Shown one piece after another: positions 7,768-18,973 of a stretch of DNA of 64,000 bases. The translations under genes and the position numbers were made by a program. The stretch comes from Lysobacter_L cavernae (GTDB lineage Bacteria; Pseudomonadota; Gammaproteobacteria; Xanthomonadales; Xanthomonadaceae). The stretch is taken from the NCBI RefSeq assembly GCF_042648505.1, contig NZ_JBHRXK010000001.1, positions 434,001-498,000 on the forward strand, read 5' to 3'. Under the pieces are notes generated by a model. That model worked only from the letters and a program-made list of their open reading frames with translations, did not search any database and was not told the DNA's origin. Every line of letters begins with the position of its first letter. The first letter of the stretch is position 1.

Positions 7768-10437
7768 ATGAGTGACGCCCGCAGCGACGCGCTTCGTCAA
7801 CAGCAAGCCGATGCCCTGATCGGAGAACTGCAACGTCAAGGCGCCGGCCGCCTGACGATCTTCCTCGGCGCCGCCCCCGGTGTCGGCAAGACCTACACGA
7901 TGCTCAGCCGCGCGCGCGAACTGCAGCGCCGCGGCCTCGATGTCGTCGTCGGCCTGGTCGAGACCCACGGCCGCAGCGAGACCAGCGCCCTGGTCGAAGG
8001 CCTGGAGGTGCTACCACGCAAGCGGCTCGACTACACGCCCAGCAATGGCCGAAGCCGCGTGCTCGAAGAACTCGACCTCGACGCCCTGCTCGCGCGCAAG
8101 CCGAAGCTGGCGCTGGTCGACGAACTCGCCCACCGCAATGCCCCGGGCAGCCGCCACGAGCGGCGCTGGCAGGACGTCGTTGAACTGCTCGACGCCGGCA
8201 TCGACGTCTACACCACCATCAATATCCAGCATCTGGAAAGCCTCAACGACGTGGTGCACCGGATCACCGGCGTGCGCGTCAGCGAGACCGTGCCCGACGC
8301 GGTGTTCGACCGCCTGCGCGACATCGTCCTGGTCGACCTGCCACCGCGCGAGCTGATCGAGCGCCTGCAGCAGGGCAAGGTCTACGTGCCCGAGCAGGCC
8401 GCGCACGCGCTGCAGGCGTTCTTCTCGCCCAGCAACCTCACCGCGCTGCGCGAGCTGGCGATGCAGACTGCCGCCGACCGTGTCGACAGCGACCTGCGCG
8501 AGGCACAGACCGCGCGCGGCCTGCCCGGCGTGCCGCTGCGCCGCGGCGTGATGGTGGCGATCGACGGCCGCGGCCAGTCCGAGTACCTGGTGCGCGTGAC
8601 CCGTCGCATTGCAGAGCGCCGCGACGCGCCGTGGACCGTGGTCACCGTGCAGGCCAGTGCGGTGCCGGACGAAGCGCAGCAGCTTGAACTCGACCGGGCC
8701 TTTGCCCTCGCCCGCCGCCTCGGCGGCGACGCGGTGGTGGTGCACGGCGGCAACGTCGTCGAGGCCCTGCTCGACCACGCCGGCCGCTCCGGTGCCAGCA
8801 CCATCGTGCTCGGCCGCACCCGCGAGCGGCCGTTCGCGCGCATGGTCAACCGCACGCTCACCCAGCAGTTGATCCAGCGCGGCGCGCATTACGAGCTGAC
8901 CATCGTCAGCACGCCCGAGGCACGCGCCAAGGCGCGGCGCTCGGTGCACCAATTGGGCGGCTACCTGACCCGCAACGACGCGGCCCTGGCGGTGATCGCC
9001 GCAACTGTGGCCACCGCGCTGGGCTGGATCGCCGAGCGCTGGATCGGCCTCGACGACCTGTCCCTGATCTTCATCGTCGCGGTGGTGCTGGTCGCCGCGC
9101 GCACACGCATGGCCGCGGCCGTGATCGCTGCCGGGTTGTGCTTCCTCGCCTACAATTTCTTCTTCATCGAGCCGCGCTTCACCTTGCTGATCGGTGCGCG
9201 CCAGGGCGTGACCACGGTGGTGCTGTTCCTGGTCGCCGCGCTGGTGGCGGGGCGCCTGGCCTCGAAGCTGCGCATGCAGGTGCTGGCATTGCGTGCCGCC
9301 AACGCGCAAGCGACCGCCTTGCAGACGCTGGGCCGACAACTGGCCGCTGCGGCCGACCGGGGCCAGGTACTGCAGGCCGGCCGCGAGGCACTCAAGCGAT
9401 CGCTCGGGGCCGACGTGATGATCCGCATCGGCGATCAGGCGCTGCACGGCGAAGGCGCGCCGGCGATGAGCGACAAGGACCGCGCCGCGGCCGACTGGGC
9501 ACTCAAGCATGGGCAAGCCGCCGGCCGCTACACCGACACGCTGGCTGGGTCGGAATGGTGGTTCCTGCCCCTGGCGATCGATGGCAGCCAGGGCGGCGTG
9601 GTCGGCCTGCGCTTTCCATCGCAGCAGCATCGTCTTGGCGCCGAGCAACGGCGCCTGGCCGAGGCGATGGCGGAAGACATCGCCCAGGCCCTGGTCCGCA
9701 CGCGGCTGGTCGCCGACCTCGAGGACGCGCGCATCGGCAACGAGACCGAACGCTTGCGCTCGGCCCTGCTGTCGTCGGTCTCGCACGACCTGCGCTCGCC
9801 GCTGGCGGCGATCATCGGCGCCGCCAGCAGCCTCGACAACTACGCCGAGGCGATGAGCCGCGAGGACCGCCACAGCCTGCTCGAGACCATCCGCATCGAG
9901 GGCGAGCGCCTGGACCGTTACATCCAGAACCTGCTCGACATGACCCGCCTCGGCCACGGCGGCCTCACCCTCAACCGCGACTGGATCGGCGTCGACGAGC
10001 TGATCGGTTCGGCCGTCGCGCGCCTGCAGCGTTACGAACCGGGCGCGCGTTTCGAGGTCAGCATCGAACCGGGACTGAAACCGATCTGGGTGCATCCGGC
10101 CCTGGTCGAGCAGGCACTGTTCAACGTGCTGGAAAACGCCGCCAGGTTCTCGCCGGCCGGTCAGAAGGTCGCCGTGGAAGCGAAGCTGCTCGACGACGGA
10201 CAACTGCGCATCGACGTGCGCGATCGCGGCCCGGGCATCCCCGAGGACGAGCGCAAGCGCATCTTCGACATGTTCTACAGCGTTGAGCGTGGCGACCGCG
10301 GCCGCCAGGGCACCGGTCTGGGCCTGGCGATCTGCCAGGGCATGATCGGCGCGCACGGCGGCAGCGTGGAGGCGCATCCGGGCATGGATGGGCGCGGCAC
10401 CACGATCCGGATTACCCTGCCGCGTATCGAGCCCTAG
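7768..10437 (+). CDS. kdpD: Osmosensitive K+ channel sensor histidine kinase KdpD
   Basis: KdpD (889 residues) senses low potassium or turgor and phosphorylates KdpE. Order of parts: an N-terminal KdpD domain with Walker A GAAPGVGKTYTML and a Walker-B-like LALVDELAHRNAPGSRH; a universal-stress-protein domain (GVMVAIDGRGQSEYLVRV onward); about four closely spaced membrane helices around residues 410-500; a GAF-like region; the HisKA box SVSHDLRSPLAAI with phospho-acceptor His673; and an HATPase domain with NVLENAARFSP, DRGPGIPEDE and GTGLGLAICQG. The length matches the family. ATG 7768 follows the tandem palindromes by about 27 bases. Confidence 0.96.
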   Translation: MSDARSDALRQQQADALIGELQRQGAGRLTIFLGAAPGVGKTYTMLSRARELQRRGLDVVVGLVETHGRSETSALVEGLEVLPRKRLDYTPSNGRSRVLEELDLDALLARKPKLALVDELAHRNAPGSRHERRWQDVVELLDAGIDVYTTINIQHLESLNDVVHRITGVRVSETVPDAVFDRLRDIVLVDLPPRELIERLQQGKVYVPEQAAHALQAFFSPSNLTALRELAMQTAADRVDSDLREAQTARGLPGVPLRRGVMVAIDGRGQSEYLVRVTRRIAERRDAPWTVVTVQASAVPDEAQQLELDRAFALARRLGGDAVVVHGGNVVEALLDHAGRSGASTIVLGRTRERPFARMVNRTLTQQLIQRGAHYELTIVSTPEARAKARRSVHQLGGYLTRNDAALAVIAATVATALGWIAERWIGLDDLSLIFIVAVVLVAARTRMAAAVIAAGLCFLAYNFFFIEPRFTLLIGARQGVTTVVLFLVAALVAGRLASKLRMQVLALRAANAQATALQTLGRQLAAAADRGQVLQAGREALKRSLGADVMIRIGDQALHGEGAPAMSDKDRAAADWALKHGQAAGRYTDTLAGSEWWFLPLAIDGSQGGVVGLRFPSQQHRLGAEQRRLAEAMAEDIAQALVRTRLVADLEDARIGNETERLRSALLSSVSHDLRSPLAAIIGAASSLDNYAEAMSREDRHSLLETIRIEGERLDRYIQNLLDMTRLGHGGLTLNRDWIGVDELIGSAVARLQRYEPGARFEVSIEPGLKPIWVHPALVEQALFNVLENAARFSPAGQKVAVEAKLLDDGQLRIDVRDRGPGIPEDERKRIFDMFYSVERGDRGRQGTGLGLAICQGMIGAHGGSVEAHPGMDGRGTTIRITLPRIEP

Positions 10438-10453
10438 GCGAGTTCAAGCGACC

Positions 10454-10602
10454 CGAATCCAGGAAGGATTCGTCATCCCCGAGTAGACGAGGCTTTTTTT
10501 GCCAGCCGGAGGGCTGCACCATCCAAGGACTTCCGCCTTTGATGGCAACGGGGCGAGTCCACATACTGAAGCCACGTCCCTGATTCCCGCCTGCGCGGGA
10601 AT
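10454..10602. repeat. Hairpins between kdpD and kdpE
   Basis: The 195-base gap holds two short hairpins: CGAATCC (10454-10460) / GGATTCG (10466-10472), and ATTCCCGC (10583-10590) / GCGGGAAT (10595-10602). The second lies within TGATTCCCGCCTGCGCGGGA, a core typical of dispersed xanthomonad intergenic repeats. A run of seven T at 10494-10500 is about 20 bases past the first hairpin and is not a clean terminator. The gap probably still allows read-through from kdpD to kdpE. Confidence 0.6.
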
Positions 10603-10632
10603 GACGGGCAAAAGTCAAAATAAGCAGACTCC

Positions 10633-11364
10633 ATGAGCGATGCCCGCCCCCCCGACAACGCCAGCACACCGCCGCCTCGCGTCCTCGTTGTCGACGACGA
10701 ACCGCAGATCCGCAAGTTTCTCGATATCAGCCTGCGCGCGCAGGGCTACGTGGTCGAAACGGCCGAGACCGGCGGCGGTGGACTGGAAGCCCTCGCCACC
10801 CACGGTGCCGACCTGGTGATCCTCGACCTCGGCCTGCCCGACCGCGATGGCCACGAGGTGCTGCGTGAATTGCGGCAGTGGTCGTCGGTGCCGGTGATCC
10901 TGTTGACGGTGCGCGCCGGCGAAGCCGAGAAGGTCGCCGCGCTCGATGCCGGTGCCAATGACTACGTCACCAAGCCGTTTGGCGTGCAGGAACTGATGGC
11001 GCGCGTGCGTGCGCTATTGCGCTCCCACACCGCTTCAAACGAGGCTGCACCGGTGTTCGATGACGGCCACCTGCACATCGACCTGGCCCGCCGCGAGGTG
11101 CGTCTCGACGGCGAACTGGTGGCACTGGCACGCAAGGAGTACGCGCTGCTGGCCCTGCTGTTGCTGCACGCCGGCCGCGTCGTCACCCAGCCGCAATTGC
11201 TGCGCGAATTGTGGGGCCCCACCCACCAGCACGACACGCACTACCTGCGCATCCTGGTGGGAAAGCTGCGACACAAACTCGGCGATGACGCCGCAGCGCC
11301 GCGTTGGATCGCGACAGAACCGGGCGTCGGCCTGCGCTTCATCGAGCGCGTTCCTCCGCCTTGA
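10633..11364 (+). CDS. kdpE: KDP operon response regulator KdpE
   Basis: KdpE (243 residues) is the OmpR/PhoB-type regulator that activates the kdp genes once phosphorylated by KdpD. The receiver domain has the acidic pair VVDDEP (Asp21, Asp22), the phosphorylated Asp65 in VILDLGLPD, and the Lys of TKPF. The C-terminal winged helix shows LARKEYALLALLLLHAGRVV and HYLRILVGKLRHKL. A proline-rich 15-residue N-terminal extension precedes the receiver fold. ATG 10633 is the first good start; the ribosome-binding site is weak. Confidence 0.95.
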   Translation: MSDARPPDNASTPPPRVLVVDDEPQIRKFLDISLRAQGYVVETAETGGGGLEALATHGADLVILDLGLPDRDGHEVLRELRQWSSVPVILLTVRAGEAEKVAALDAGANDYVTKPFGVQELMARVRALLRSHTASNEAAPVFDDGHLHIDLARREVRLDGELVALARKEYALLALLLLHAGRVVTQPQLLRELWGPTHQHDTHYLRILVGKLRHKLGDDAAAPRWIATEPGVGLRFIERVPPP

Positions 11365-11430
11365 TCTGCGCTGCAAACGGGATCGCTGGCATCGCCACCG
11401 CGAGTCACGGCACGCGCGTTATGCATGCAT

Positions 11431-11480
11431 AAAAAGGCACAAGGGCCAATGAGCGTTAACCCATTGACCCTTGTGCTTTT
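11431..11480. terminator. Hairpin terminator, probably bidirectional
   Basis: AAAAAGGCACAAGGGCCAATG (11431-11451) pairs with CATTGACCCTTGTGCTTTT (11462-11480) with one bulge and one mismatch. The stem is about 18 bp, with a run of A on the left and of T on the right, the form of a factor-independent terminator working on both strands. It would end kdpE transcription from the left and tRNA-Arg transcription from the right. Confidence 0.85.
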
Positions 11481-11484
11481 GTAG

Positions 11485-11561
11485 TGGTGCGCCCGGAGAG
11501 ATTCGAACTCCCGACCACCAAGTTCGTAGCCTGGTGCTCTATCCAGCTGAGCTACGGGCGC
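11485..11561 (-). tRNA. tRNA-Arg (anticodon ACG)
   Basis: The minus strand reads GCGCCCGTAGCTCAGCTGGA from 11561. The acceptor stem GCGCCCG pairs with CGGGCGC before ACCA, and the encoded CCA is at 11487-11485. The anticodon loop is CTACGAA inside stems CCAGG/CTTGG, giving anticodon ACG (read as ICG). The T arm has GGTTCGAATC-type sequence (GAGTTCGAATC). Length 77 nt. The tRNA-Ser - tRNA-Arg pair downstream of csrA is a usual gammaproteobacterial order. Confidence 0.97.
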
Positions 11562-11790
11562 TCAGTCGGAAAATTATGGCGTCTCGTTACCGATTCGTCA
11601 AATATTTTCCGAAACTTTTTTCTGTCGATCGATGCATGCATCCGTGCATGACCGACAGAGCGAATCGTCCAAGGACGATGCGCCAATCTGGTTGAGGACG
11701 ATGATGGAACGAGGCAGGAGTTTCCTGCATCCGTTCGCATGACCGGCGCGCAATGCACGACGGGAATGTCACGAACTCAACCAGCAAAAC

Positions 11791-11806
11791 TGGCGGAGAC
11801 TGAGGG
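11791..11806. repeat. Copy of the tRNA-Ser 3' end (direct repeat of 11905-11920)
   Basis: TGGCGGAGACTGAGGG at 11791-11806 is identical to 11905-11920, which encodes the CCA end, discriminator base, acceptor strand and part of the T stem of tRNA-Ser(GCT). The identity stops abruptly after 16 bases. tRNA 3' ends are common integrase attachment sites, so this could be an att scar, but no integrase or phage gene is present between the copies (98 bases apart). A decayed tRNA duplicate is the alternative. Confidence 0.6.
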
Positions 11807-11812
11807 GTGAGG

Positions 11813-11876
11813 CCTGGCGTTTGCGAGCCACTGGCTCACGCCAGGGTCGAACGCCATCGCGCGTGAGCACGATGGC
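11813..11876. repeat. Double-hairpin repeat element, copy 2
   Basis: Same layout as the element between kdpB and kdpC. The outer stem CCTGGCGT (11813-11820) / ACGCCAGG (11838-11845) encloses the conserved TTGCGAGCCACTGGCTC (11821-11837); then GAAC, then a second stem GCCATCG (11853-11859) / CGATGGC (11870-11876). The stems differ from copy 1 but still pair, which suggests that structure is what is conserved. Confidence 0.7.
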
Positions 11877-11904
11877 CGGTAATCCAAAGTCGTAGCCATG
11901 GTAA

Positions 11905-11997
11905 TGGCGGAGACTGAGGGATTCGAACCCTCGATGGAGCTTTTGACCCCATACTCCCTTAGCAGGGGAGCCCCTTCAGCCACTCGGGCAAGTCTCC
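11905..11997 (-). tRNA. tRNA-Ser (anticodon GCT)
   Basis: The minus strand reads GGAGACTTGCCCGAGTGGCT from 11997. The acceptor stem GGAGACT pairs with AGTCTCC before GCCA. The anticodon loop CTGCTAA between CCCCT/AGGGA-type arms gives anticodon GCT, reading AGC/AGU serine codons. The long variable arm (GTATGGGGTCAAAAGCTCCAT) is typical of class II tRNA-Ser. Length 93 nt including the encoded CCA. Confidence 0.97.
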
Positions 11998-12061
11998 GCG
12001 ACGTAAAGCGTTGCGGGCGCAAAGCATAACGGCTTGCTCCGCGCGCGGCAAACAATTTGTG

Positions 12062-12265
12062 TCAGCCGCCTGCGTTCTTGCCCGAATCGTCAGCGGGCTC
12101 TTCGCCTCGCTGGATGCGCTGGTAGATCTCTTCGCGATGTACTGCGACATCTTTCGGTGCGGTAATTCCGATACGCACCTGGTTACCCTTGACGCCGAGC
12201 ACGGTGACAGTCACCGAGTCGCCGATCATCAAGGTTTCACCGACGCGACGCGTCAGGATCAGCAT
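12062..12265 (-). CDS. csrA: Carbon storage regulator CsrA (RsmA)
   Basis: CsrA (67 residues) is a dimeric RNA-binding protein that blocks or alters translation and stability of target mRNAs at GGA sites. The sequence LILTRRVGETLMIGD, GVKGNQVRIGITAPKDVAVH and REEIYQRIQ is textbook CsrA, including the RNA-contacting Arg of the VHREEI segment. An AGGAGAT ribosome-binding site precedes the ATG. It lies between tRNA-Ser and alaS, as in many gammaproteobacteria. As CsrA commonly controls exopolysaccharide production, it may influence the nearby glycan locus, though location proves nothing. Confidence 0.98.
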   Translation of the reverse strand: MLILTRRVGETLMIGDSVTVTVLGVKGNQVRIGITAPKDVAVHREEIYQRIQRGEEPADDSGKNAGG

Positions 12266-12305
12266 CTAACATCTCCTATGGCCGGCAGTTCCCTACCGAC
12301 AATGC

Positions 12306-12323
12306 GGCGCTCCCGGGAGCGCC
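12306..12323. promoter_or_regulatory. Perfect 18-bp palindrome in the csrA leader
   Basis: GGCGCTCCCGGGAGCGCC at 12306-12323 is a perfect palindrome 41 bases upstream of the csrA start, between alaS and csrA. It could be the hairpin of a terminator-like element after alaS (no T-run is seen), an operator, or a leader-RNA stem. Which of these is unknown. Confidence 0.45.
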
Positions 12324-12402
12324 TCCAGTTCGTACACAAACGTGAACCATAGTAGCGGCCGGTCAAACCGGGCCGCAACCGCAAAAGGTCACTGTCTGCC
12401 GT

Positions 12403-15036
<2,634 letters not shown>

Positions 15037-15255
15037 GCTTGACGCGGAAGGCGAAGGGCGGGTCGGAGTCGCCGCACACCCGTGGCCTGCGGCCCTTGAC
15101 ACATTGGGGCCGCCATCTCGAGCAGACAAGCAAAAACCGGGAAGTCAACAAGCATAGCAGCCTGCGCGGGCCTTAGCGCGCCCGTCAGGCAGTCTGAACC
15201 ATCAAAGGGCGCCGGGCAGGCGGCTCGGGCGATGCCCACCCTGCCCGCTCCAGAG

Positions 15256-16392
15256 TCAGGGCGCGTGAACGACCCTGCGGACGGCCCCGGGCTCGCCGCG
15301 CAGGTGGCCGCGCCGCCGCTCCACCTGTGGCGGAACGGCGAGCTGGCGGCGGTCCCGCATGGGGCTGGCATAGCCCTGCGGGTGCCGCGATTGCCAATGC
15401 CAGGCGTCCCGGCACATGGCAACGACGTCGCACTGTGCCCGCCAGCCCAGTAGCCGTTGCGCCAGCGACGGGTCGGCATAGACCGCCGCGACGTCGCCAG
15501 GACGGCGATCCACGACCTCGTAGGGAATCGCGCGGCCCGACACCTGCTCGAACGCCTGCACCAGCTCCAGCACGCTGACCCCCTGTCCCGTGCCCAGATT
15601 GACGGTCAGGTTGCCCTCACTACGCAGCAGGTAGTCCACGGCATCCACGTGCGCCCGGGCCAGGTCGGTGACGTGGATGTAGTCGCGCACGCCGGTGCCG
15701 TCCACGGTCGGGTAGTCGCCACCGAAGACCCGCAGCCGGTCGCGCCGCCCCACCGCCACCTGGCAGATGTAGGGCATCAGGTTGTTGGGCGTGCCGCCGG
15801 GGTCTTCGCCGATCAGGCCCGAGACGTGTGCGCCGACCGGATTGAAGTAACGCAGGTTGGCGGCACGGAACGAGGCATCGGAACGGCACAGGTCTTCGAT
15901 CAGCTGCTCCATCACCAGTTTGGTGCGGCCATAGGGATTGGTGACCTGCAACCGGGCATCCTCGCGCACCGGCACCCGTTCCGGATCCCCGTAGACCGTC
16001 GCCGACGAACTGAACACCAGCCGCCGCACGCCGGACGCGCGCATCGCCTGCAGCAGATTGATCGTGCCGCTGATGTTGTTCTCGAAGTAATCCAGCGGGC
16101 GTTCGCAGGATTCACCGACGGATTTGAGTGCGGCGAAGTGGATCACCGCATCGAACCGGTGGCGTGCCAGAAGCTCCATGATCGCGGCCTTGTCGCACAG
16201 GTCCACCTGCTCGAACCCGATCGGCGCACCGATCACATGACGCAGACGCCAAAGCACCTGTTGCGAGCTGTTGACCAGACTGTCGGCGATGACCACGCGG
16301 TGGCCGCGTTCGGCCAGTGCCACGCAGGTGTGGCTGCCGATGTAGCCCGCGCCACCGCAGACCAGAATGCGCAGCCGGAGTTTGTCGTGCAT
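15256..16392 (-). CDS. galE: UDP-glucose 4-epimerase
   Basis: GalE interconverts UDP-glucose and UDP-galactose through an NAD-linked keto intermediate. It is an extended SDR: the glycine-rich NAD motif GGAGYIGS at residues 13-20, FSSSATVYG with the catalytic Ser/Thr, YGRTK with the catalytic Tyr/Lys, LRYFNPVGAH, and GTGVRDYIHV. At 378 residues it is about 40 longer than typical GalE; the extra C-terminal tail is Arg-rich (RDRRQLAVPPQVERRRGH) and may be non-functional read-on. It is divergent from the exopolysaccharide operon, whose galactose donor it could supply. Confidence 0.93.
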   Translation of the reverse strand: MHDKLRLRILVCGGAGYIGSHTCVALAERGHRVVIADSLVNSSQQVLWRLRHVIGAPIGFEQVDLCDKAAIMELLARHRFDAVIHFAALKSVGESCERPLDYFENNISGTINLLQAMRASGVRRLVFSSSATVYGDPERVPVREDARLQVTNPYGRTKLVMEQLIEDLCRSDASFRAANLRYFNPVGAHVSGLIGEDPGGTPNNLMPYICQVAVGRRDRLRVFGGDYPTVDGTGVRDYIHVTDLARAHVDAVDYLLRSEGNLTVNLGTGQGVSVLELVQAFEQVSGRAIPYEVVDRRPGDVAAVYADPSLAQRLLGWRAQCDVVAMCRDAWHWQSRHPQGYASPMRDRRQLAVPPQVERRRGHLRGEPGAVRRVVHAP

Positions 16393-16600
16393 GTGCAGCA
16401 GATCCCTGGCCGCGCCCCGGCCCCCTTGATCTCCATCAACGCAAACTGGATGTCAGAACGTCCATCGCCAACGACAGCGATGAAGCACGCGGCCGCTGGC
16501 CGGACGCAGGACAAATCGCCGTTAACACCGAGACACCACGTCCAGCAGACGCACGAGCACAACGAATGAAGAGTCGACCTGAGGGGAGGTCTGCTTGCCC
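16393..16600. promoter_or_regulatory. Divergent control region between galE and the glycan operon
   Basis: These 208 bases separate two outward-facing genes, so promoters for both must lie here or overlap their starts. No convincing sigma-70 pair was recognised. The only clear element is the ribosome-binding site GAGGGGAGGT at 16581-16590 for the plus-strand gene. Confidence 0.5.
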
Positions 16601-17890
16601 ATGAACGCCCCGTTGCCGTCCATGGATCAAGTGCGGATCGCAGTGATCGGTCTGGGTTACGTCGGTTTACCGCTCGCGGCCGCTTTCGGAAGCCGTCTGC
16701 CGACCCTGGGGTTCGACATCAACGCCGAGCGCGTGGCCGAACTCGAACGACATCACGACCATACCCACGAAGTGTCCGCCGAAGCCCTGCGCGCGGCTCG
16801 CCTGCTCACGCTCAGCAGCGACCCGCAGGCGCTAGCTGGCTGCAACGTGTTCATCGTGACCGTGCCGACGCCGATCGACGAGTACAAGCGCCCCGACCTG
16901 CGACCGCTGGAATCGGCCAGTCGCGCGGTCGGGCGCGCGATCGGCCGCGGTGGTGTCGTGATCTACGAATCCACGGTCTATCCCGGCGCCACCGAAGAGA
17001 TCTGCGTGCCGATCATCGAGCGCGAATCGGGGTTGGGCTTCAATCGCGATTTCTATGCCGGCTACAGCCCCGAGCGGATCAACCCCGGCGACCACCAGCA
17101 CCGGCTGGAAACGATCATGAAGGTAACTTCGGGCTCGACCCCGGAGGCGGCCGCCCTGGTCGATCGCCTGTACCGGCAGATCGTCAGTGCCGGCACCCAC
17201 CAGGCCTCCAGCATCCGCGTGGCCGAAGCGGCCAAGGTGATCGAGAACATCCAGCGCGACGTCAACATCGCGCTCATCAACGAACTGTCGCTGATCTTCC
17301 ATCGTCTCGACATCGACACCCAGGAAGTGCTGGCCGCGGCCGGCACCAAGTGGAACTTCCTGCCGTTCCGGCCCGGCCTGGTCGGCGGCCATTGCATCGG
17401 CGTGGACCCGTATTACCTGACCCACAAGGCGCAGCAGATCGGCTACCACCCGGACATGATCCTGGCCGGACGTCGCATCAACGACGGCATGGGCGGTCAT
17501 GTCGCGTGCCGGGTCGTCAAACTCATGCGCCAGCGGCAGATCCAGACCGCCCAGGCGAAGGTGCTGGTGCTGGGGCTGGCGTTCAAGGAGAACTGCCCGG
17601 ACCTGCGCAACACCCGTGTGGTCGACATCGTCAACGAGCTGCGCAGTTACAACGCCCAGGTCGATATCCACGACCCGCGGGTCAGCCGGCGCGAGGCCCA
17701 GGCCGAATACGGCATCGAGCTGATCGCCGAGCCGGAGCCTGGCAAGTACGACGCGGTGATCCTCGCCGTGCCGCACCGCGAGTTTGTCGAACTCGGACCC
17801 GAACGCATCCGGGCGCTGGGCACCCCCGGCGCGGTGCTGTTCGATGTCAAGCAGGCGCTGCCACGCGCCAGCATCGACGGCTGCCTGTAA
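16601..17890 (+). CDS. UDP-N-acetylhexosamine / UDP-sugar 6-dehydrogenase (TviB/WbpO type)
   Basis: The enzyme oxidises C6 of a UDP-sugar to a uronic acid with two NAD+. It shows the Rossmann motif IGLGYVGLPLAAAFG, the central YESTVYPGATEE, and the active-site Cys in GGHCIGVDPYYL; LGLAFKENCPDLRNTRVVDI marks the C-terminal NAD domain. The pattern is closest to the TviB/VipA/WbpO type that acts on UDP-GlcNAc or UDP-GalNAc, rather than Ugd, but the substrate is not certain. The start is ATG 16601, 11 bases after GAGGGGAGG; TTG 16595 is an alternative. Its stop overlaps the next start (TAATG), so the next epimerase probably uses its product. Confidence 0.9.
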   Translation: MNAPLPSMDQVRIAVIGLGYVGLPLAAAFGSRLPTLGFDINAERVAELERHHDHTHEVSAEALRAARLLTLSSDPQALAGCNVFIVTVPTPIDEYKRPDLRPLESASRAVGRAIGRGGVVIYESTVYPGATEEICVPIIERESGLGFNRDFYAGYSPERINPGDHQHRLETIMKVTSGSTPEAAALVDRLYRQIVSAGTHQASSIRVAEAAKVIENIQRDVNIALINELSLIFHRLDIDTQEVLAAAGTKWNFLPFRPGLVGGHCIGVDPYYLTHKAQQIGYHPDMILAGRRINDGMGGHVACRVVKLMRQRQIQTAQAKVLVLGLAFKENCPDLRNTRVVDIVNELRSYNAQVDIHDPRVSRREAQAEYGIELIAEPEPGKYDAVILAVPHREFVELGPERIRALGTPGAVLFDVKQALPRASIDGCL

Positions 17891-18897
17891 TGCGGGTCCT
17901 GGTCACCGGCGCGGCAGGCTTCATCGGATCGCACCTGAGCGAGCGCCTGCTCGCCCGCGGCGATGAAGTGTTCGGTTTCGATGATCTCAACGCCTACTAC
18001 GACCCACGCCTGAAGCAAGCGCGGCTGGCGCGGCTGATCCCGCACCCGAACTTCGGCTTCGTGCGCGCGGCACTGGAAGACCAGGCCGCCCTGAACGCCG
18101 CTTTCGCCGACTTTGCGCCGCAACGGGTGGTCAACCTGGCCGCCCAGGCCGGGGTGCGCTATTCACTGGAGAACCCGCGCGCGTACATCGACAGCAACAT
18201 CGTCGGCTTTCTCAACGTGCTCGAAGCCTGCCGACACCGTGGCGTCGAGCACCTCGTGTACGCCTCGTCCAGTTCGGTCTACGGCGCCAACCGCAAGCTG
18301 CCTTTCAGCGTCGAGGACGGCGTCGACCATCCGGTCAGCCTGTACGCCGCCACCAAGAAGTCGAACGAGCTGATGGCGCATACCTACAGCCATCTGTTCG
18401 ACCTGCCCACCACCGGATTGCGCTTTTTCACCGTGTACGGGCCGTGGGGACGGCCGGACATGTCGCTGTTCCTGTTCACCCGCAAGATCCTGGCCGGTGA
18501 ACCGATCGAAGTCTTCAATCACGGCCGCCACAGCCGCGACTTCACCTACGTCGACGACATCGTCGAGGGTGTCATCCGCAGCCTGGACCGGGTGCCGGCA
18601 CCGGATCCGGACTACGACGCGATGGCGCCCACGCCCGCCCGATCCTCAGCGCCTTACCGCGTCTACAACATCGGCAACCACCAGCAGGTCGAACTGCTGC
18701 GCTACATCGAGGTGCTGGAGCAGTGCCTGGGTCGCAGGAGCGAACGCCTGCTGCTGCCGCTGCAGCCAGGCGACGTGCCCGACACCTACTGCGATGTCGA
18801 GGCACTGCAGCGTGACACCGGTTACGCGCCGTCCACTCCGATCGAAGTTGGCGTGAGCCGTTTCGTCGAGTGGTACCGCTACTTTTATCAAGTCTGA
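17890..18897 (+). CDS. NAD-dependent epimerase, UDP-uronate/UDP-hexosamine 4-epimerase type
   Basis: An extended SDR of 335 residues with GAAGFIGSHLSERLL, AAQAGVRYSLENP, YASSSSVYGANRKLPFS and the catalytic YAATKKSNE, then FFTVYGPWGRPDM. These segments are typical of UDP-glucuronate 4-epimerases (CapI/LpsL/WbpP-like). It would convert the uronic acid or hexosamine made by the preceding dehydrogenase into its galacto form. ATG 17890 shares a base with the upstream stop, so the pair is translationally coupled. Seventy-six bases separate it from the export gene. Confidence 0.9.
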   Translation: MRVLVTGAAGFIGSHLSERLLARGDEVFGFDDLNAYYDPRLKQARLARLIPHPNFGFVRAALEDQAALNAAFADFAPQRVVNLAAQAGVRYSLENPRAYIDSNIVGFLNVLEACRHRGVEHLVYASSSSVYGANRKLPFSVEDGVDHPVSLYAATKKSNELMAHTYSHLFDLPTTGLRFFTVYGPWGRPDMSLFLFTRKILAGEPIEVFNHGRHSRDFTYVDDIVEGVIRSLDRVPAPDPDYDAMAPTPARSSAPYRVYNIGNHQQVELLRYIEVLEQCLGRRSERLLLPLQPGDVPDTYCDVEALQRDTGYAPSTPIEVGVSRFVEWYRYFYQV

Positions 18898-18973
18898 TTC
18901 GAGTCTGGATGCACCGCCTTGGCCGGGCCGGCAACGGCAGCACGTTTGCAAGGACGGAACACGGGGGTAAACC

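Larger units (their letters stand above)
11562..11904. other. Spacer between the two tRNA genes, with no gene
   Basis: No convincing coding sequence is seen in these 343 bases. The spacer has a lower-GC stretch near 11565-11640, repeated ATGCATGCAT-like palindromes at 11632-11650, a 16-base copy of the tRNA-Ser 3' end at 11791-11806, and copy 2 of the double-hairpin element at 11813-11876. Confidence 0.7.

Noticed and set aside
11807..11904. A mobile element between the two tRNA-Ser 3' end copies
   Set aside because: The interval is 98 bases and has no integrase or other gene; at most it is a scar.
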